Origin: a virus
Direction: 5' to 3' (one strand)
DNA length: 29,383 nucleotides
Virus record (IMG/VR): IMGVR_UViG_3300003690_000519
Span: 1 to 29,383 of that record
The translations under genes were made by a program, and so were the position numbers. This document shows, piece by piece, positions 1-6,223 of this stretch (position 1 is the first letter of the stretch; every line of letters starts with the position of its first letter). A model generated the notes under the pieces. It made no database searches. It saw only the letters and a list, made by a program, of their open reading frames with translations, and was not told where the DNA came from.

Positions 1-86
1 TTGCCCTCATTTACCGCCCGCTTGACTTGCCGGGACAGCCATGTGGTCTTTCCACACCCCGGCGGGCCTATTACTCGCTGCTCCAT
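1..86 (-). CDS. P-loop NTPase, probable phage UvrD-like/AAA helicase, N-terminal fragment
   Basis: Only the first 28 codons are in the window; the gene runs off the left edge. Translation from ATG at 86 begins MEQRVIGPPGCGKTTWLSRQ, whose GPPGCGKTT is a textbook Walker A loop placed within the first 15 residues. That placement, followed by a WLSRQ-like helix, is what I know from phage UvrD/Rep-type helicases and related ATPases, but the diagnostic helicase motifs lie outside the window. The gene follows the primase by a 149-base spacer full of 8-bp repeats, so a replication role is the natural inference. GGGGG lies about 13 bases upstream of the ATG, a weak ribosome site. Walker A is seen; the helicase identity is inferred. 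Confidence 0.6.
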   Translation of the reverse strand, partial: MEQRVIGPPGCGKTTWLSRQVKRAVNEG

Positions 87-187
87 TTAATCATTTCCCC
101 CTATATTTAACCATTATTTAACGCTTGGGAACTATTTCGTAGATACGACCCGTAGCTAATCATTTAATCATTTAATCATTTAACCAT
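87..187. repeat. 8-bp iteron array between primase and helicase genes
   Basis: On the minus strand the octamer ATGRTTAA (last base A or G) occurs six times in one orientation: four copies back to back at 187-156, and single copies at 114-107 and 94-87. The block is AT-rich in an otherwise GC-rich genome and sits in the only sizeable spacer of the replication module. Tandem iterons in an AT-rich spacer beside primase and helicase genes fit a replication origin or an operator, but no binding protein is known. Because each copy contains ATG and an overlapping TGA, the array also spells a chain of three-codon mini-ORFs. Confidence 0.6.
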
Positions 188-235
188 TAGTATATTAAGT
201 ACCCCTATGCGTAGACTGGTTTTATTAGTAAACGG

Positions 236-583
236 TTAAAGGGTCTTCCAATAGTTCCGCGTTGTCTCAACCCCGTGGATGGAGACCGCGACCACGACCG
301 GCTCGATGCCGCACAGTCGGAGCCTTTGGCCCAGCTTGAGAGAAGATAGCTGCTCGCCGACGCTGAACCGAAGATATTGCTTGAACCCGTTCAGAGCAAA
401 CAAGACTGCGCCATCCTCCCGCCGGAAGGGCAGACCTTGTTCTGCCGCGATGTTCTTATCATCCAGGATTGTTTGGCTGTCCAGGTAGGTCTCGACCCAA
501 TGGCCCATCTCGTTGCCGGGGTGTGAAATGTCCAGCATATCGACCACTCGGCAACACGCATAGCCTCGGCTCGTTTTCCCCAT
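236..583 (-). CDS. C-terminal domain of the PrimPol primase, in the -1 frame
   Basis: This frame carries about 112 residues that look like the natural end of the upstream primase: from TSRGYACC on, it contains an acidic helical stretch, an FRREDGAVLFALNGFKQYL strand-helix segment and a basic end with EQLSSLKLGQRLRL and ETTRNYW. That layout is typical of the C-terminal domain of phage primases/replicative helicases of this type, whereas the upstream frame degenerates into shadow sequence at the same point. It would be joined by a -1 shift at 580-574, giving a product of about 520 residues. It could also start on its own ATG at 583, five bases after an AGGGAGG, giving a 115-residue separate protein. 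Stop is at 236-238. Whether one or both products are made cannot be told from sequence. Confidence 0.7.
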   Translation of the reverse strand: MGKTSRGYACCRVVDMLDISHPGNEMGHWVETYLDSQTILDDKNIAAEQGLPFRREDGAVLFALNGFKQYLRFSVGEQLSSLKLGQRLRLCGIEPVVVAVSIHGVETTRNYWKTL

Positions 584-1797
584 AGCGCCTCCCTGCATTT
601 GATCAAAACTCTCCCGGTAGTTGCAGCGACCGCGTTACGGAATCGGCCCTGGTCAATAATGTTATTTATCCCGCCCAGCGTGATGCTGCCGTCTCTCGTC
701 TCCATCCAGTATTCCGGCGGATCTCCGATGTGCTTGACCAGGTCGATAATCTCGACCCCTAGCAGGATCGACAAATCGGCCAGCGAGGCCCCCTCCTCCA
801 ATCGCTCCTGGGCTTCGGCCTGTTCCGCCGGCCCGCGGGCTTTGGCTATCGTCCCCGCATAGTAGGAATCGTGCCCTCCAAATCCGGTGTGCTCTAGCTT
901 GAGGTCGTCCCCATGCTCCTGGCGATTGTAGATTAACAGGTTGGCAATCTCCTGGTCAGTCCATCCCGCCGTGACCGCTATTGACGCCAGCGATAGATCA
1001 TAGGACGACGCCGACTGGTCCGGGAGGTCTGACCGGTTCCTTCCCAGCGACCGCTTGAATTTTGCATCGTTGTCCTGTAGGGCTAGAAGTTTCTTCCACG
1101 GCGGCTCGGTGTCAGCGTCGAGGTCCAGTCCCTTGCTGTCCGGCTTGATAACCGGCTCGGCAGCCGGCTGGACATAGGGCCAGAACGTCTCGATGCTATA
1201 CCTCGGCCCATCGGAGGTTAGGACCCGCACCGGCACCGGCTCGGACTTGTTGTTGTATGTCCCAGGTAGCCGCATCAGCCGGGAGAGGTCAGGAGTTGAA
1301 TCCACAACCCAGCCGGCCTTGTCAGCTATCTGGGCCATGTGGCCCTGCCAGCCGAGGCTCATTGCGTGGGCTTCCTCCCGGGCGGTGTCGTCCTCAAACA
1401 TCCACGGCTTATCAAATAGCCACCACGCCTGGAGGCCATGCCCGGTGTGGATAACAATAGTCGGCCGCTCCGGCATGGCGTGGATTATTGCCCACGCGTC
1501 CGTCTCGGTCGCCGGTAGGTTTGGCTTGGTATGGTTTGGGCCGGCATAGTCCACATCTGCCCAGAGCGCCGCAATCCCGGCGATAACCCCGGCAATGGCC
1601 CGCTGGGAGGTTTTTAATAACATCCCAGACGGAGCCACTCCGACCCCGGTGTAGACGTCCAGATGGGAGTAATCCCCCACCTGGACGTTGTCGAGTCGGC
1701 TGTGCCAGATCGACCGTTTTTGCGGGAGGGTCCAGATCAGGACTTGTCCTGGCGGCGGGTTCCCCCACAGTTTTATCAGGAATTCTCCCGCTTCCAT
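391..1797 (-). CDS. Archaeo-eukaryotic-type primase/polymerase (PrimPol), 0-frame ORF
   Basis: Primes and possibly extends DNA during phage replication. The N-terminal half shows the AEP catalytic signature in order: DVD at residues 81-83 (metal ligands), IHTGHG at 116-121 (the conserved His, followed by LQAWW) and DSTPDLSRLMRLPGT at 166-180, leading into YN. Residues 240-345 form a helical linker (ASIAVTAGWTDQEIANLL). The protein is convincing up to LIKCREALWGK (about residue 408); the remaining 60 residues to the stop at 391 are Trp/Arg/Ser-rich shadow sequence overlapping the real C-terminal domain in the -1 frame. ATG at 1797 is preceded by GGGAGGGATAA. The gene starts one base after the upstream stop, so it is in the early operon. 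No D5/DnaB helicase domain is fused; a separate helicase follows downstream. Confidence 0.85.
   Translation of the reverse strand: MEAGEFLIKLWGNPPPGQVLIWTLPQKRSIWHSRLDNVQVGDYSHLDVYTGVGVAPSGMLLKTSQRAIAGVIAGIAALWADVDYAGPNHTKPNLPATETDAWAIIHAMPERPTIVIHTGHGLQAWWLFDKPWMFEDDTAREEAHAMSLGWQGHMAQIADKAGWVVDSTPDLSRLMRLPGTYNNKSEPVPVRVLTSDGPRYSIETFWPYVQPAAEPVIKPDSKGLDLDADTEPPWKKLLALQDNDAKFKRSLGRNRSDLPDQSASSYDLSLASIAVTAGWTDQEIANLLIYNRQEHGDDLKLEHTGFGGHDSYYAGTIAKARGPAEQAEAQERLEEGASLADLSILLGVEIIDLVKHIGDPPEYWMETRDGSITLGGINNIIDQGRFRNAVAATTGRVLIKCREALWGKRAEAMRVAEWSICWTFHTPATRWAIGSRPTWTAKQSWMIRTSRQNKVCPSGGRMAQSCLL
574..594 (-). promoter_or_regulatory. Candidate -1 programmed frameshift site (SD-like element plus G GGA AAA)
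   Basis: In the primase frame the codons TGG GGA AAA CGA create the heptamer G GGA AAA at 580-574, a canonical X XXY YYZ slippery site in the correct phase. An AGGGAGG at 594-588 lies seven bases upstream. This matches the architecture of the E. coli dnaX signal (AGGGAG about 10 bases before A AAA AAG), which is established knowledge. Slippage by -1 reads GGG AAA ACG and continues into the natural C-terminal domain. The same AGGGAGG could instead serve the ATG at 583 in the -1 frame. A homopolymer indel in GGGGAAAA is the competing explanation. Confidence 0.55.
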
Positions 1798-2028
1798 TTA
1801 TCCCTCCCGTTCGATTTCGGTGTTGACCATGTGCCCGATGATGGGTTTGATGGCCCGGACATATTCCTCCAGGGTCTCCCGCTGGTCCTCCGGGACCGGG
1901 CCGATTGACCGAGGAACGATCCGGGAGAACGTAAAGCCGGCATCACTCTGGGATTTTTCCAGTGAGAGGCTAGTCAGCACCGAGGAGTAGGGCGCGCTAT
2001 GATTCGCCAGCCGGAGAAAGTATTTCAT
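1798..2028 (-). CDS. C-terminal part of a conserved phage early protein, split by a frameshift
   Basis: Reads MKYFLRLANHSAPYSSVLTS, then EKSQSDAGFTFSRI, and ends in an acidic/helical segment (EDQRETLEEYVRAIKP). I recognise it as the second half of a conserved phage protein of unknown function whose first half is encoded just upstream. In-frame sequence before the ATG (LLPVVIQAPSTSIQPI, about 2078-2031) is coding in character and belongs to the same family pattern, so the true protein enters this frame by a shift rather than at this ATG. The ATG does overlap the upstream stop as ATGA, so coupled independent translation remains possible. The gene ends one base before the primase start. Function unknown; a role in replication or recombination is suggested only by its neighbours. 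Confidence 0.6.
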   Translation of the reverse strand: MKYFLRLANHSAPYSSVLTSLSLEKSQSDAGFTFSRIVPRSIGPVPEDQRETLEEYVRAIKPIIGHMVNTEIEREG

Positions 2029-2459
2029 AATTGGCTGGATGGATGTGGACGGGGCCTGGATGACAACCGGCAGGAGGTCCGTTTACCGCCGCCGGCTCCC
2101 CTCGGTGGAAACCTATTGAGCGGACATACTGAACAATCCCCGCCCGGCTCTCCATAGCCGACCTCCCCGTCATTGCTGGAGCAGTCCGGTGGCGTGTTCC
2201 CTCCCCCGACATCCATTCCAGTTGCCCAATATGCCCGGGGCGATGTCCAGTGTACTATTATACCCTCCAAGGTCTTGGCCGTTTCCTCGCCTTCGAGGGT
2301 CGGGACCGTCCAGGATACGCCGCCACCTAATGGGACTGTGATCCGGTCGAGGTCTCGGTCGGTAATCCGGTGATTGCCGAGATTTTCCTTGACTATCGCC
2401 AGTGTCGAGCTTGCATCCGCTTGTAATGCCAGGAAGGTTTCCGCTTTTTTCAATGCCAT
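2025..2459 (-). CDS. Conserved phage early protein, N-terminal part (frameshifted)
   Basis: The first about 115 residues look genuine: a helical start (MALKKAETFLALQAD), a middle with a VPLGGGVSWTVP strand pair, IIVHWTSPRAYW, then GGNTPPDCSSNDGEVGYGEPGGDCSVCPLNRF with four cysteines that could bind a metal. From PPRGAGGG onward the frame becomes Arg/Pro/Ser-rich and ends at 2025, while the continuing family-like sequence (LLPVVIQAPSTSIQPIMKYF) is in the -1 frame. The region between the CPLNRF motif and LLPVV is also shorter than I remember for relatives, suggesting a small deletion with a frame change near 2079-2084. ATG at 2459 has GAGGAG at good spacing. Biochemical function unknown to me. 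Confidence 0.65.
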   Translation of the reverse strand: MALKKAETFLALQADASSTLAIVKENLGNHRITDRDLDRITVPLGGGVSWTVPTLEGEETAKTLEGIIVHWTSPRAYWATGMDVGGGNTPPDCSSNDGEVGYGEPGGDCSVCPLNRFPPRGAGGGKRTSCRLSSRPRPHPSSQL

Positions 2460-2460
2460 T

Positions 2461-2847
2461 TTAGCTCCTCATCCTCATTCTAAAAACTTCTGTCACGTCA
2501 ATGTAGGGTTGCAGGCCCTTGGGTATGACCTCGTCCATCTCCCGGACATAGGCCCGTAATGTGTTTGCGTTTACTCCCTCCTTTATAAAATCCCCAAGCC
2601 CCGCTCGGCGTAGGGCGGTCCGAGCCTTTTTGGGGTCTCCGACCAGCTTGGCGAATATCTCACGATTGAGATATACCGTTTGACCCGATGCGGTCTTGAT
2701 GTTCTGGATGCCGGCCTGGGCGAACTCCTGGGCCAATCTCTCCTCCAGATTCGCCAGAGTGGTTTTGATATGAATCACCTCGCCTTCCAGCCTGCGCCGT
2801 TCCTCGGTTAAATCCGCATAATCCCTGACCAGATCAGACAGTACCAT
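2461..2847 (-). CDS. Gp157-like phage early protein
   Basis: 128 residues. Residues 1-45 are a charged heptad-type helix (TEERRRLEGEVIHIKTTLANLEERL) ending in FAQAGIQNIKTASGQTVYL, followed by a small domain (REIFAKLVGD, TALRRAGLGDFIKEGVNANT, VREMDEVIPKGLQPYI). The coiled coil followed by a beta-strand with SGQTVYL is the pattern of the Siphovirus Gp157-like group, which is found beside helicases and recombination genes; the assignment is from memory of the pattern and is moderate. ATG at 2847 overlaps the helicase stop by 14 bases and has GGAG/GAGG just upstream. Same operon as the helicase and primase. No enzymatic motif is seen, so it is probably a structural or accessory replication protein. 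Confidence 0.65.
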   Translation of the reverse strand: MVLSDLVRDYADLTEERRRLEGEVIHIKTTLANLEERLAQEFAQAGIQNIKTASGQTVYLNREIFAKLVGDPKKARTALRRAGLGDFIKEGVNANTLRAYVREMDEVIPKGLQPYIDVTEVFRMRMRS

Positions 2848-4180
2848 CCTCGCTCCTCCTCGCCTGCGTTAGTATATGCTCGATCACCGCCTTCCTATTT
2901 GCCAACGCCTCCATCACCATCTCGTCAACCGTCCCGGATGCCAGGATGTGGATGTACTCCACGGGATGCGTCTGGCCTGGCCGGTGCAGCCTAGCCATGC
3001 TCTGGCTGTAATCCCCCAAGCTAAAGCCGAGGGAATAATAAATAGCATACCTCGCCAGAGTCAGATCCAAACCCAATCCTCCCGCTTGAATCTGGACGGC
3101 CAGCACCCCCTCGGTCCACTCGGCAAGATCTTTGCGCCGGCCCGAGACCTCAAAACTTGGAACGCCGACCTTTGCCGCGACCCGGTGGACCACGTCGAGG
3201 TCGTGGACGAACCGGACAAATACTACCACCGGCTGTGACCCAATATCGGTCAGGGTGTCCTCCAGCACCTTGGCCTTGGCGGTATCGACCTCCACGTCGG
3301 ACCCGTCCTCCAGCCGCCCATAGCCGCTCGTGATCTGTTGGAGCCGCAATAGCCGGGACAGGGCGTTGGAGGCGGTGATTTGCCCGCCTTCCAGGTCGGC
3401 GATAAACTCGTCGGCCATCTCGGTATATAGCCGTTGGCCCAGTCGTCCCAAGTCGCACGTCAGGTTAATGGACAACGTGGATGGTAGGTCCAAAACATCG
3501 TCGGACTCGACCCGGTAGGCTCGGGAATAAAATTTATCCCGAAGCTCGGTCTCCCGCTGATACCCCACGACCTCCATCCGGTTGAACCCGCCCATCACCG
3601 CATAGCGGGAGCGGAACCGAGTGAAGGATGTTCCATAGATCGACTTATCCAATGCCCGATACTGGGCATAGATATCGAGGGGCGAATGGGCCATAGGGGT
3701 ACCGGTCAGGGCCACACGATGCCCGACCCGGTCGGAGAGTCTGGAGCAATACCGGCTGGCGACCCCGCCTGGAGCCTTTATCCGGTGGCTCTCGTCCATC
3801 ACTAGTAAATCCCACGGCTGGGCCATCGCCCAGTCCGCGAACGGCTGACGCCAGACGGCGTCATAATTGAGGATGACCGCCGTGGGCTGGCCGGTCTTGA
3901 GGGCGTACTCCGCGATTACCTGTCGGGTTTTTATCGGCTTGCTGCCGAGGGCGAGGGCGTGGAGTAGCCCCGGGGCGTGTTTGCGGAATTCTCCGGGCCA
4001 GACGTTCCCGACCACACTGAGCGGGGCCAGAATCAAAACCTTCTGGTAGCCCTCCTGGGCAATCAGGTCCACAATAACCCTGCTCTTGCCGGTCCCCATG
4101 TCCATTGCCAGCATGGACCCGGGCTTGCCGGAGATAAAGTCCAACGCCTCGGTCTGGTGGGGCCACGCCGGAGCTACCAA
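2834..4180 (-). CDS. SNF2-like DEAH-box helicase
   Basis: Superfamily 2 DNA translocase. Numbered from TTG at 4180 (448 residues): a Q-like motif WPHQTEALDF near residue 5, Walker A MDMGTGKS at 26-33, APLSVVGNVW (Ia), Walker B/DExx MDESHRIK at 128-135, motif III LTGTPMAHSP at about 158-167, and C-terminal motifs V (QAGGLGLDLT) and VI (QSMARLHRPGQ), all intact. Length is typical of phage SNF2-type helicases. I chose TTG at 4180 because GGAG lies 8 bases before it and it overlaps the preceding stop by only 7 bases; an in-frame TTG at 4210 has no ribosome site. It precedes Gp157-like and primase genes, so replication or recombination is the likely role. Confidence 0.9.
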   Translation of the reverse strand: MVAPAWPHQTEALDFISGKPGSMLAMDMGTGKSRVIVDLIAQEGYQKVLILAPLSVVGNVWPGEFRKHAPGLLHALALGSKPIKTRQVIAEYALKTGQPTAVILNYDAVWRQPFADWAMAQPWDLLVMDESHRIKAPGGVASRYCSRLSDRVGHRVALTGTPMAHSPLDIYAQYRALDKSIYGTSFTRFRSRYAVMGGFNRMEVVGYQRETELRDKFYSRAYRVESDDVLDLPSTLSINLTCDLGRLGQRLYTEMADEFIADLEGGQITASNALSRLLRLQQITSGYGRLEDGSDVEVDTAKAKVLEDTLTDIGSQPVVVFVRFVHDLDVVHRVAAKVGVPSFEVSGRRKDLAEWTEGVLAVQIQAGGLGLDLTLARYAIYYSLGFSLGDYSQSMARLHRPGQTHPVEYIHILASGTVDEMVMEALANRKAVIEHILTQARRSEDGTV

Positions 4181-4287
4181 CGGAGATACTCCGAGCCGCA
4201 GTTTAGGCAATAGATGGGGAGGTCAAGCTGGATAATTCGGTACTTGACCGACCCACAATCAAGGCATCTGGTCAGAGTCAGCATCAT
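4174..4287 (-). CDS. 37-residue zinc-ribbon miniprotein
   Basis: Begins MMLTLTRCLDCGSVKYRI and ends YCLNCGSEYLRW. Two CxxC knuckles 19 residues apart (CLDC and CLNC) form a minimal zinc ribbon and nothing else. ATG at 4287 overlaps the upstream stop (ATGA) and follows CGGAGGGG; the stop overlaps the helicase start by 7 bases, so it is translationally coupled on both sides. Function unknown; small ribbons of this kind often bind nucleic acid or protein partners. One of about eight small Cys-pair proteins in this window. Confidence 0.7.
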   Translation of the reverse strand: MMLTLTRCLDCGSVKYRIIQLDLPIYCLNCGSEYLRW

Positions 4288-4502
4288 CCCCTCCGAGCGG
4301 AGGCGAAATGATAATCCCCGACCGGAATGTCCAGGTCGGCACACCATTTGTAGAACGTGCCCCACGACACGCCCAGATCCACGCAGCAATCTCGGACCAT
4401 CGTTTGGGTGGCCCGTCGCTGCTCCAGGGCGTCGAGGATTATGTCCCGAATGTCCTTGTGCCGGCGGGACTCCAGCACGAATTGCGCCCTGGTCTTATCC
4501 AT
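4284..4502 (-). CDS. Small helix-turn-helix protein
   Basis: 72 residues from ATG at 4502 (GGAAGGAGGCAAT upstream). Residues 15-60 resemble a helix-turn-helix: RDIILDALEQRRAT, then MVRDCCVDLGVSWGTFYKWC, where LGVSWGTFYKW has the turn and recognition-helix look of terminase-small/transposase-type HTH motifs. The start overlaps the upstream stop by 8 bases and the stop overlaps the next start (ATGA). A DNA-binding regulator of the early operon is plausible but unproven. Confidence 0.65.
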   Translation of the reverse strand: MDKTRAQFVLESRRHKDIRDIILDALEQRRATQTMVRDCCVDLGVSWGTFYKWCADLDIPVGDYHFASARRG

Positions 4503-4674
4503 ATTGCCTCCTTCCTTCTTCTTCTGCCCGGTATGTTTCCCAGTCTTTAACGTATTGGGTGAAGTCGTCGACCACGTCGCGGTCGGAATCATACTCCACC
4601 GATGCCTCGTCCAGTATTAGGCGGAGCCTCTCCACCAGGCGCTTGTGATTATCAAAGATATAAGCCGGCCTCAT
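4495..4674 (-). CDS. Hypothetical 59-residue acidic helical protein
   Basis: Starts MRPAYIFDNHKRLVERLRLI, continues with an acidic helical segment (LDEASVEYDSDRDVVDD) and ends FTQYVKDWETYRAEEEGRRQYG. It is almost entirely helical and strongly charged. ATG at 4674 overlaps the preceding stop in ATGA and has GGGAGGAAAAGGA in front; a start at 4689 is in-frame but would overlap more and lacks a site. I do not recognise the family. Position inside an unbroken chain of coupled small early genes is the main evidence that it is real. Confidence 0.6.
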   Translation of the reverse strand: MRPAYIFDNHKRLVERLRLILDEASVEYDSDRDVVDDFTQYVKDWETYRAEEEGRRQYG

Positions 4675-4868
4675 TCCTTTTCCTCCCATTCGATAAATCT
4701 GGCGTTGGGAACTTTCGGGTCCGCGAATCGGTTAAACCCGCCCAGGTATTTGTCGATCTCGATCTCGATTATCTCCCACCCGGCCTCTGCCGGCGCCTCG
4801 CCCTTATCGGTCAGATACTCCTCCGTCGCCTCAATCGCGACGACCGCATATCGTACCACCTTGTCCAT
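4671..4868 (-). CDS. Hypothetical 65-residue early protein
   Basis: MDKVVRYAVVAIEATEEYLT at the start suggests a short beta strand then an acidic helix; it ends NARFIEWEEKE. No metal-binding pairs or signal peptide. I chose ATG at 4868 because GAGGAGAG directly precedes it; an upstream in-frame start at 4883 would overlap the previous gene's stop. The stop is inside the ATGA of the next gene. Not recognised. Confidence 0.6.
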   Translation of the reverse strand: MDKVVRYAVVAIEATEEYLTDKGEAPAEAGWEIIEIEIDKYLGGFNRFADPKVPNARFIEWEEKE

Positions 4869-4875
4869 CTCTCCT

Positions 4876-5040
4876 CTAACCATTGATGTTGTTCTGGTCC
4901 TGATTTAGGACGTACCACTCAATATCGCTGTAATGCTCGTCAGCGTAGGAGTTTGCCGCCTCGTCATCTAAGGCTGTGAATTCCTCGATTATCCCCCAGT
5001 CCCCGGTGTTGAGTACTTCTGCGATTTGATACGTTGCCAT
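4876..5040 (-). CDS. Hypothetical 54-residue acidic early protein
   Basis: ATG at 5040, stop TAG at 4878-4876. Starts MATYQIAEVLNTGDWGIIEE and ends DIEWYVLNQDQNNING; strongly acidic in the middle (FTALDDEAANSYADEHY). A near-ideal ribosome site (AGAGAGGAGGAGAACT) precedes the start, and its own stop is followed after 7 bases by the next gene's start. Its 81-base leader contains two stable hairpins. It is too short for most gene callers, but the ribosome site, frame integrity and placement support it. Function unknown. Confidence 0.6.
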   Translation of the reverse strand: MATYQIAEVLNTGDWGIIEEFTALDDEAANSYADEHYSDIEWYVLNQDQNNING

Positions 5041-5069
5041 AGTTCTCCTCCTCTCTTTGGCTAGTGCCG

Positions 5070-5106
5070 ACTCCCTTGCGGGAGTTTCGACCGGGAGCCA
5101 CCCGGT
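5070..5106 (-). promoter_or_regulatory. Two tandem hairpins in an mRNA leader
   Basis: Reading the minus strand: ACCGGG TGGCT CCCGGT (5106-5090) then ACTCCC GCAA GGGAGT (5085-5070), the second closed by a GNRA tetraloop. Neither is followed by a U-run, so they are not intrinsic terminators. They lie between two early genes, 30 bases before the ribosome site of the 54-residue ORF, and may stabilise or process the mRNA. Confidence 0.5.
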
Positions 5107-5121
5107 CTCGTCAGGGCGGGA

Positions 5122-5307
5122 TTACCAGTCCTTTAGCATCCGCATGGTCTGAGCCAAGAACTCGGTGAACTCGGCGAAGCTGTCGATGGTGACCGCGACC
5201 GATCCTTGGGCCCGCCCCGCAATCTCCCTCGCTTGTTCAAGTTGACGATCCAGATTGAGTACCGCGCTGTAGAGGTCTTGTAAATTGTTGCTCGTCGTGG
5301 TTATCAT
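5122..5307 (-). CDS. Hypothetical 61-residue helical protein
   Basis: From ATG at 5307 the product begins MITTTSNNLQDLYSAVLNLD and ends EFTEFLAQTMRMLKDW; the middle (RQLEQAREIAGRAQGS) is an amphipathic helix. GGAGGG six bases before the ATG fixes this start; an in-frame ATG 63 bases further upstream would lie within the core promoter. It is the first gene behind the 5370-5342 promoter. Not recognised. Confidence 0.6.
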   Translation of the reverse strand: MITTTSNNLQDLYSAVLNLDRQLEQAREIAGRAQGSVAVTIDSFAEFTEFLAQTMRMLKDW

Positions 5308-5341
5308 CTCGGTCCCTCCTCCCTCTTGATTTGATAGCCTT

Positions 5342-5370
5342 ATTGTATACCCTGCGATACTCAAAATCAA
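5342..5370 (-). promoter_or_regulatory. Sigma70-type promoter (TTGATT-17-TACAAT)
   Basis: On the minus strand TTGATT (5370-5365) and TACAAT (5347-5342) are separated by exactly 17 bases, giving one mismatch in the -10 and two in the -35 against consensus. The predicted start at about 5335 leaves a leader of roughly 28 bases carrying GGAGGG before the ATG at 5307. It would drive the helicase-primase operon independently of the stronger upstream promoter. Confidence 0.65.
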
Positions 5371-5383
5371 GCATCCTATACCC

Positions 5384-6154
5384 CTAATTTAGACTGATGT
5401 CCTCATTGACCACGACGTGCGGCGAGAAGTCGAGGCCGCAAGTCGTGTCCATCAAGCCGTGGAGGACCTGGGTCCTCGCCGATACCTGGTCCACCGGGTA
5501 GGCTTTGAGGACCTCGGTAAAATCGTTGAATAGGCTCCAGCCGGTCCTCGCCTCGAATTCCTGGTGGACCGGCTGGTGCCATTGCTCCACCACCTCGCGG
5601 ATTCTGGCGTTGGGAATGACCCTCGCCATCGCAGCCCGGACGATCGCGGCGTAAGCCTGGTCGTCCGATAGCTCCGCCCCCTTGTATCCCTCGATGCGGA
5701 GTTCCTGGCTCCGCCGCAAATCTCCAAGCCGGCCCAGCGCATCGTTGACCAGCCGGGGCAAATCCTGGAGGGCGAACCGGGTATGCTTCCTGGCGAATGT
5801 GACCTCGCCGGAGAAGGCCAGGTTGTCGCATACGAACACTCGCGACCCCAGAGCCATGCCGGCAGAGAAACTTTTGTCGTGGGTATTTCGGACCGCGGCA
5901 ATCAGGCCGAAATCCGAGTTGTTGGACCCGTTGGTCAGATTGAGCAGCCCGAAATACCGCTGCCCGTCCTTTGCAAGAGCGTGTTCCCCGCTCACGATGT
6001 GGAGTCCCTGCCCCTCCAGCCCCTCGGTCGCCAGTTCCAGAATCCTGCTATGTGGTATTGGGTAATGGGACCCAACCGGGTCCGGTGTTGCCGAGGATTG
6101 AACCTCGGCGAGATCCACTACCTGGGCGCCGGCGTGTAGCATTAGTCCTGACAT
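5384..6154 (-). CDS. DUF932 family phage/plasmid protein
   Basis: 256 residues from ATG at 6154, chosen for GAGGAGGGGATTT just upstream; a longer reading from 6202 lacks a site. Shows the DUF932 pattern: HYPIPHSRILELATEGL near the start, GQRYFGLLNLTNG, DFGLIAAVRNTHDKSFSAGMA, GSRVFVCDNLAFSGE, then a helical C-terminal half (QDLPRLVNDALGRLG, RVIPNARIREVVEQWH) and a TGWSLFNDFTEVLK segment near the end. The family is common in phages and plasmids; its molecular function is not established, though phage copies often sit near replication or recombination genes, as here. The gene lies between the two early promoters, within the first early transcript. Confidence 0.85.
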   Translation of the reverse strand: MSGLMLHAGAQVVDLAEVQSSATPDPVGSHYPIPHSRILELATEGLEGQGLHIVSGEHALAKDGQRYFGLLNLTNGSNNSDFGLIAAVRNTHDKSFSAGMALGSRVFVCDNLAFSGEVTFARKHTRFALQDLPRLVNDALGRLGDLRRSQELRIEGYKGAELSDDQAYAAIVRAAMARVIPNARIREVVEQWHQPVHQEFEARTGWSLFNDFTEVLKAYPVDQVSARTQVLHGLMDTTCGLDFSPHVVVNEDISLN

Positions 6155-6223
6155 AAATCCCCTCCTCTTGTCAGCGATTAAACCGCTGCCCAGATGGGCC
6201 ATCAGCCCATCGTCGGCAGAGGT

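Noticed and set aside
87-187. Short-repeat array as a CRISPR
   Set aside because: Eight-base units with no spacers and no cas genes.
1412-1768. 118-codon second frame on the minus strand inside the primase gene
   Set aside because: Overlaps the AEP catalytic domain in a different frame; Pro/Arg/Gly-rich shadow reading.
1997-2212. 71-codon third frame across the broken early gene
   Set aside because: Considered as the continuation of the broken protein, but the family-like sequence is in the frame of MKYFLRL, not this one.
6194-6212. Seven-pair GATGGGC/GCCCATC hairpin before the DUF932 gene as a terminator
   Set aside because: No U-run follows on either strand and it lies within an operon; it may be chance.
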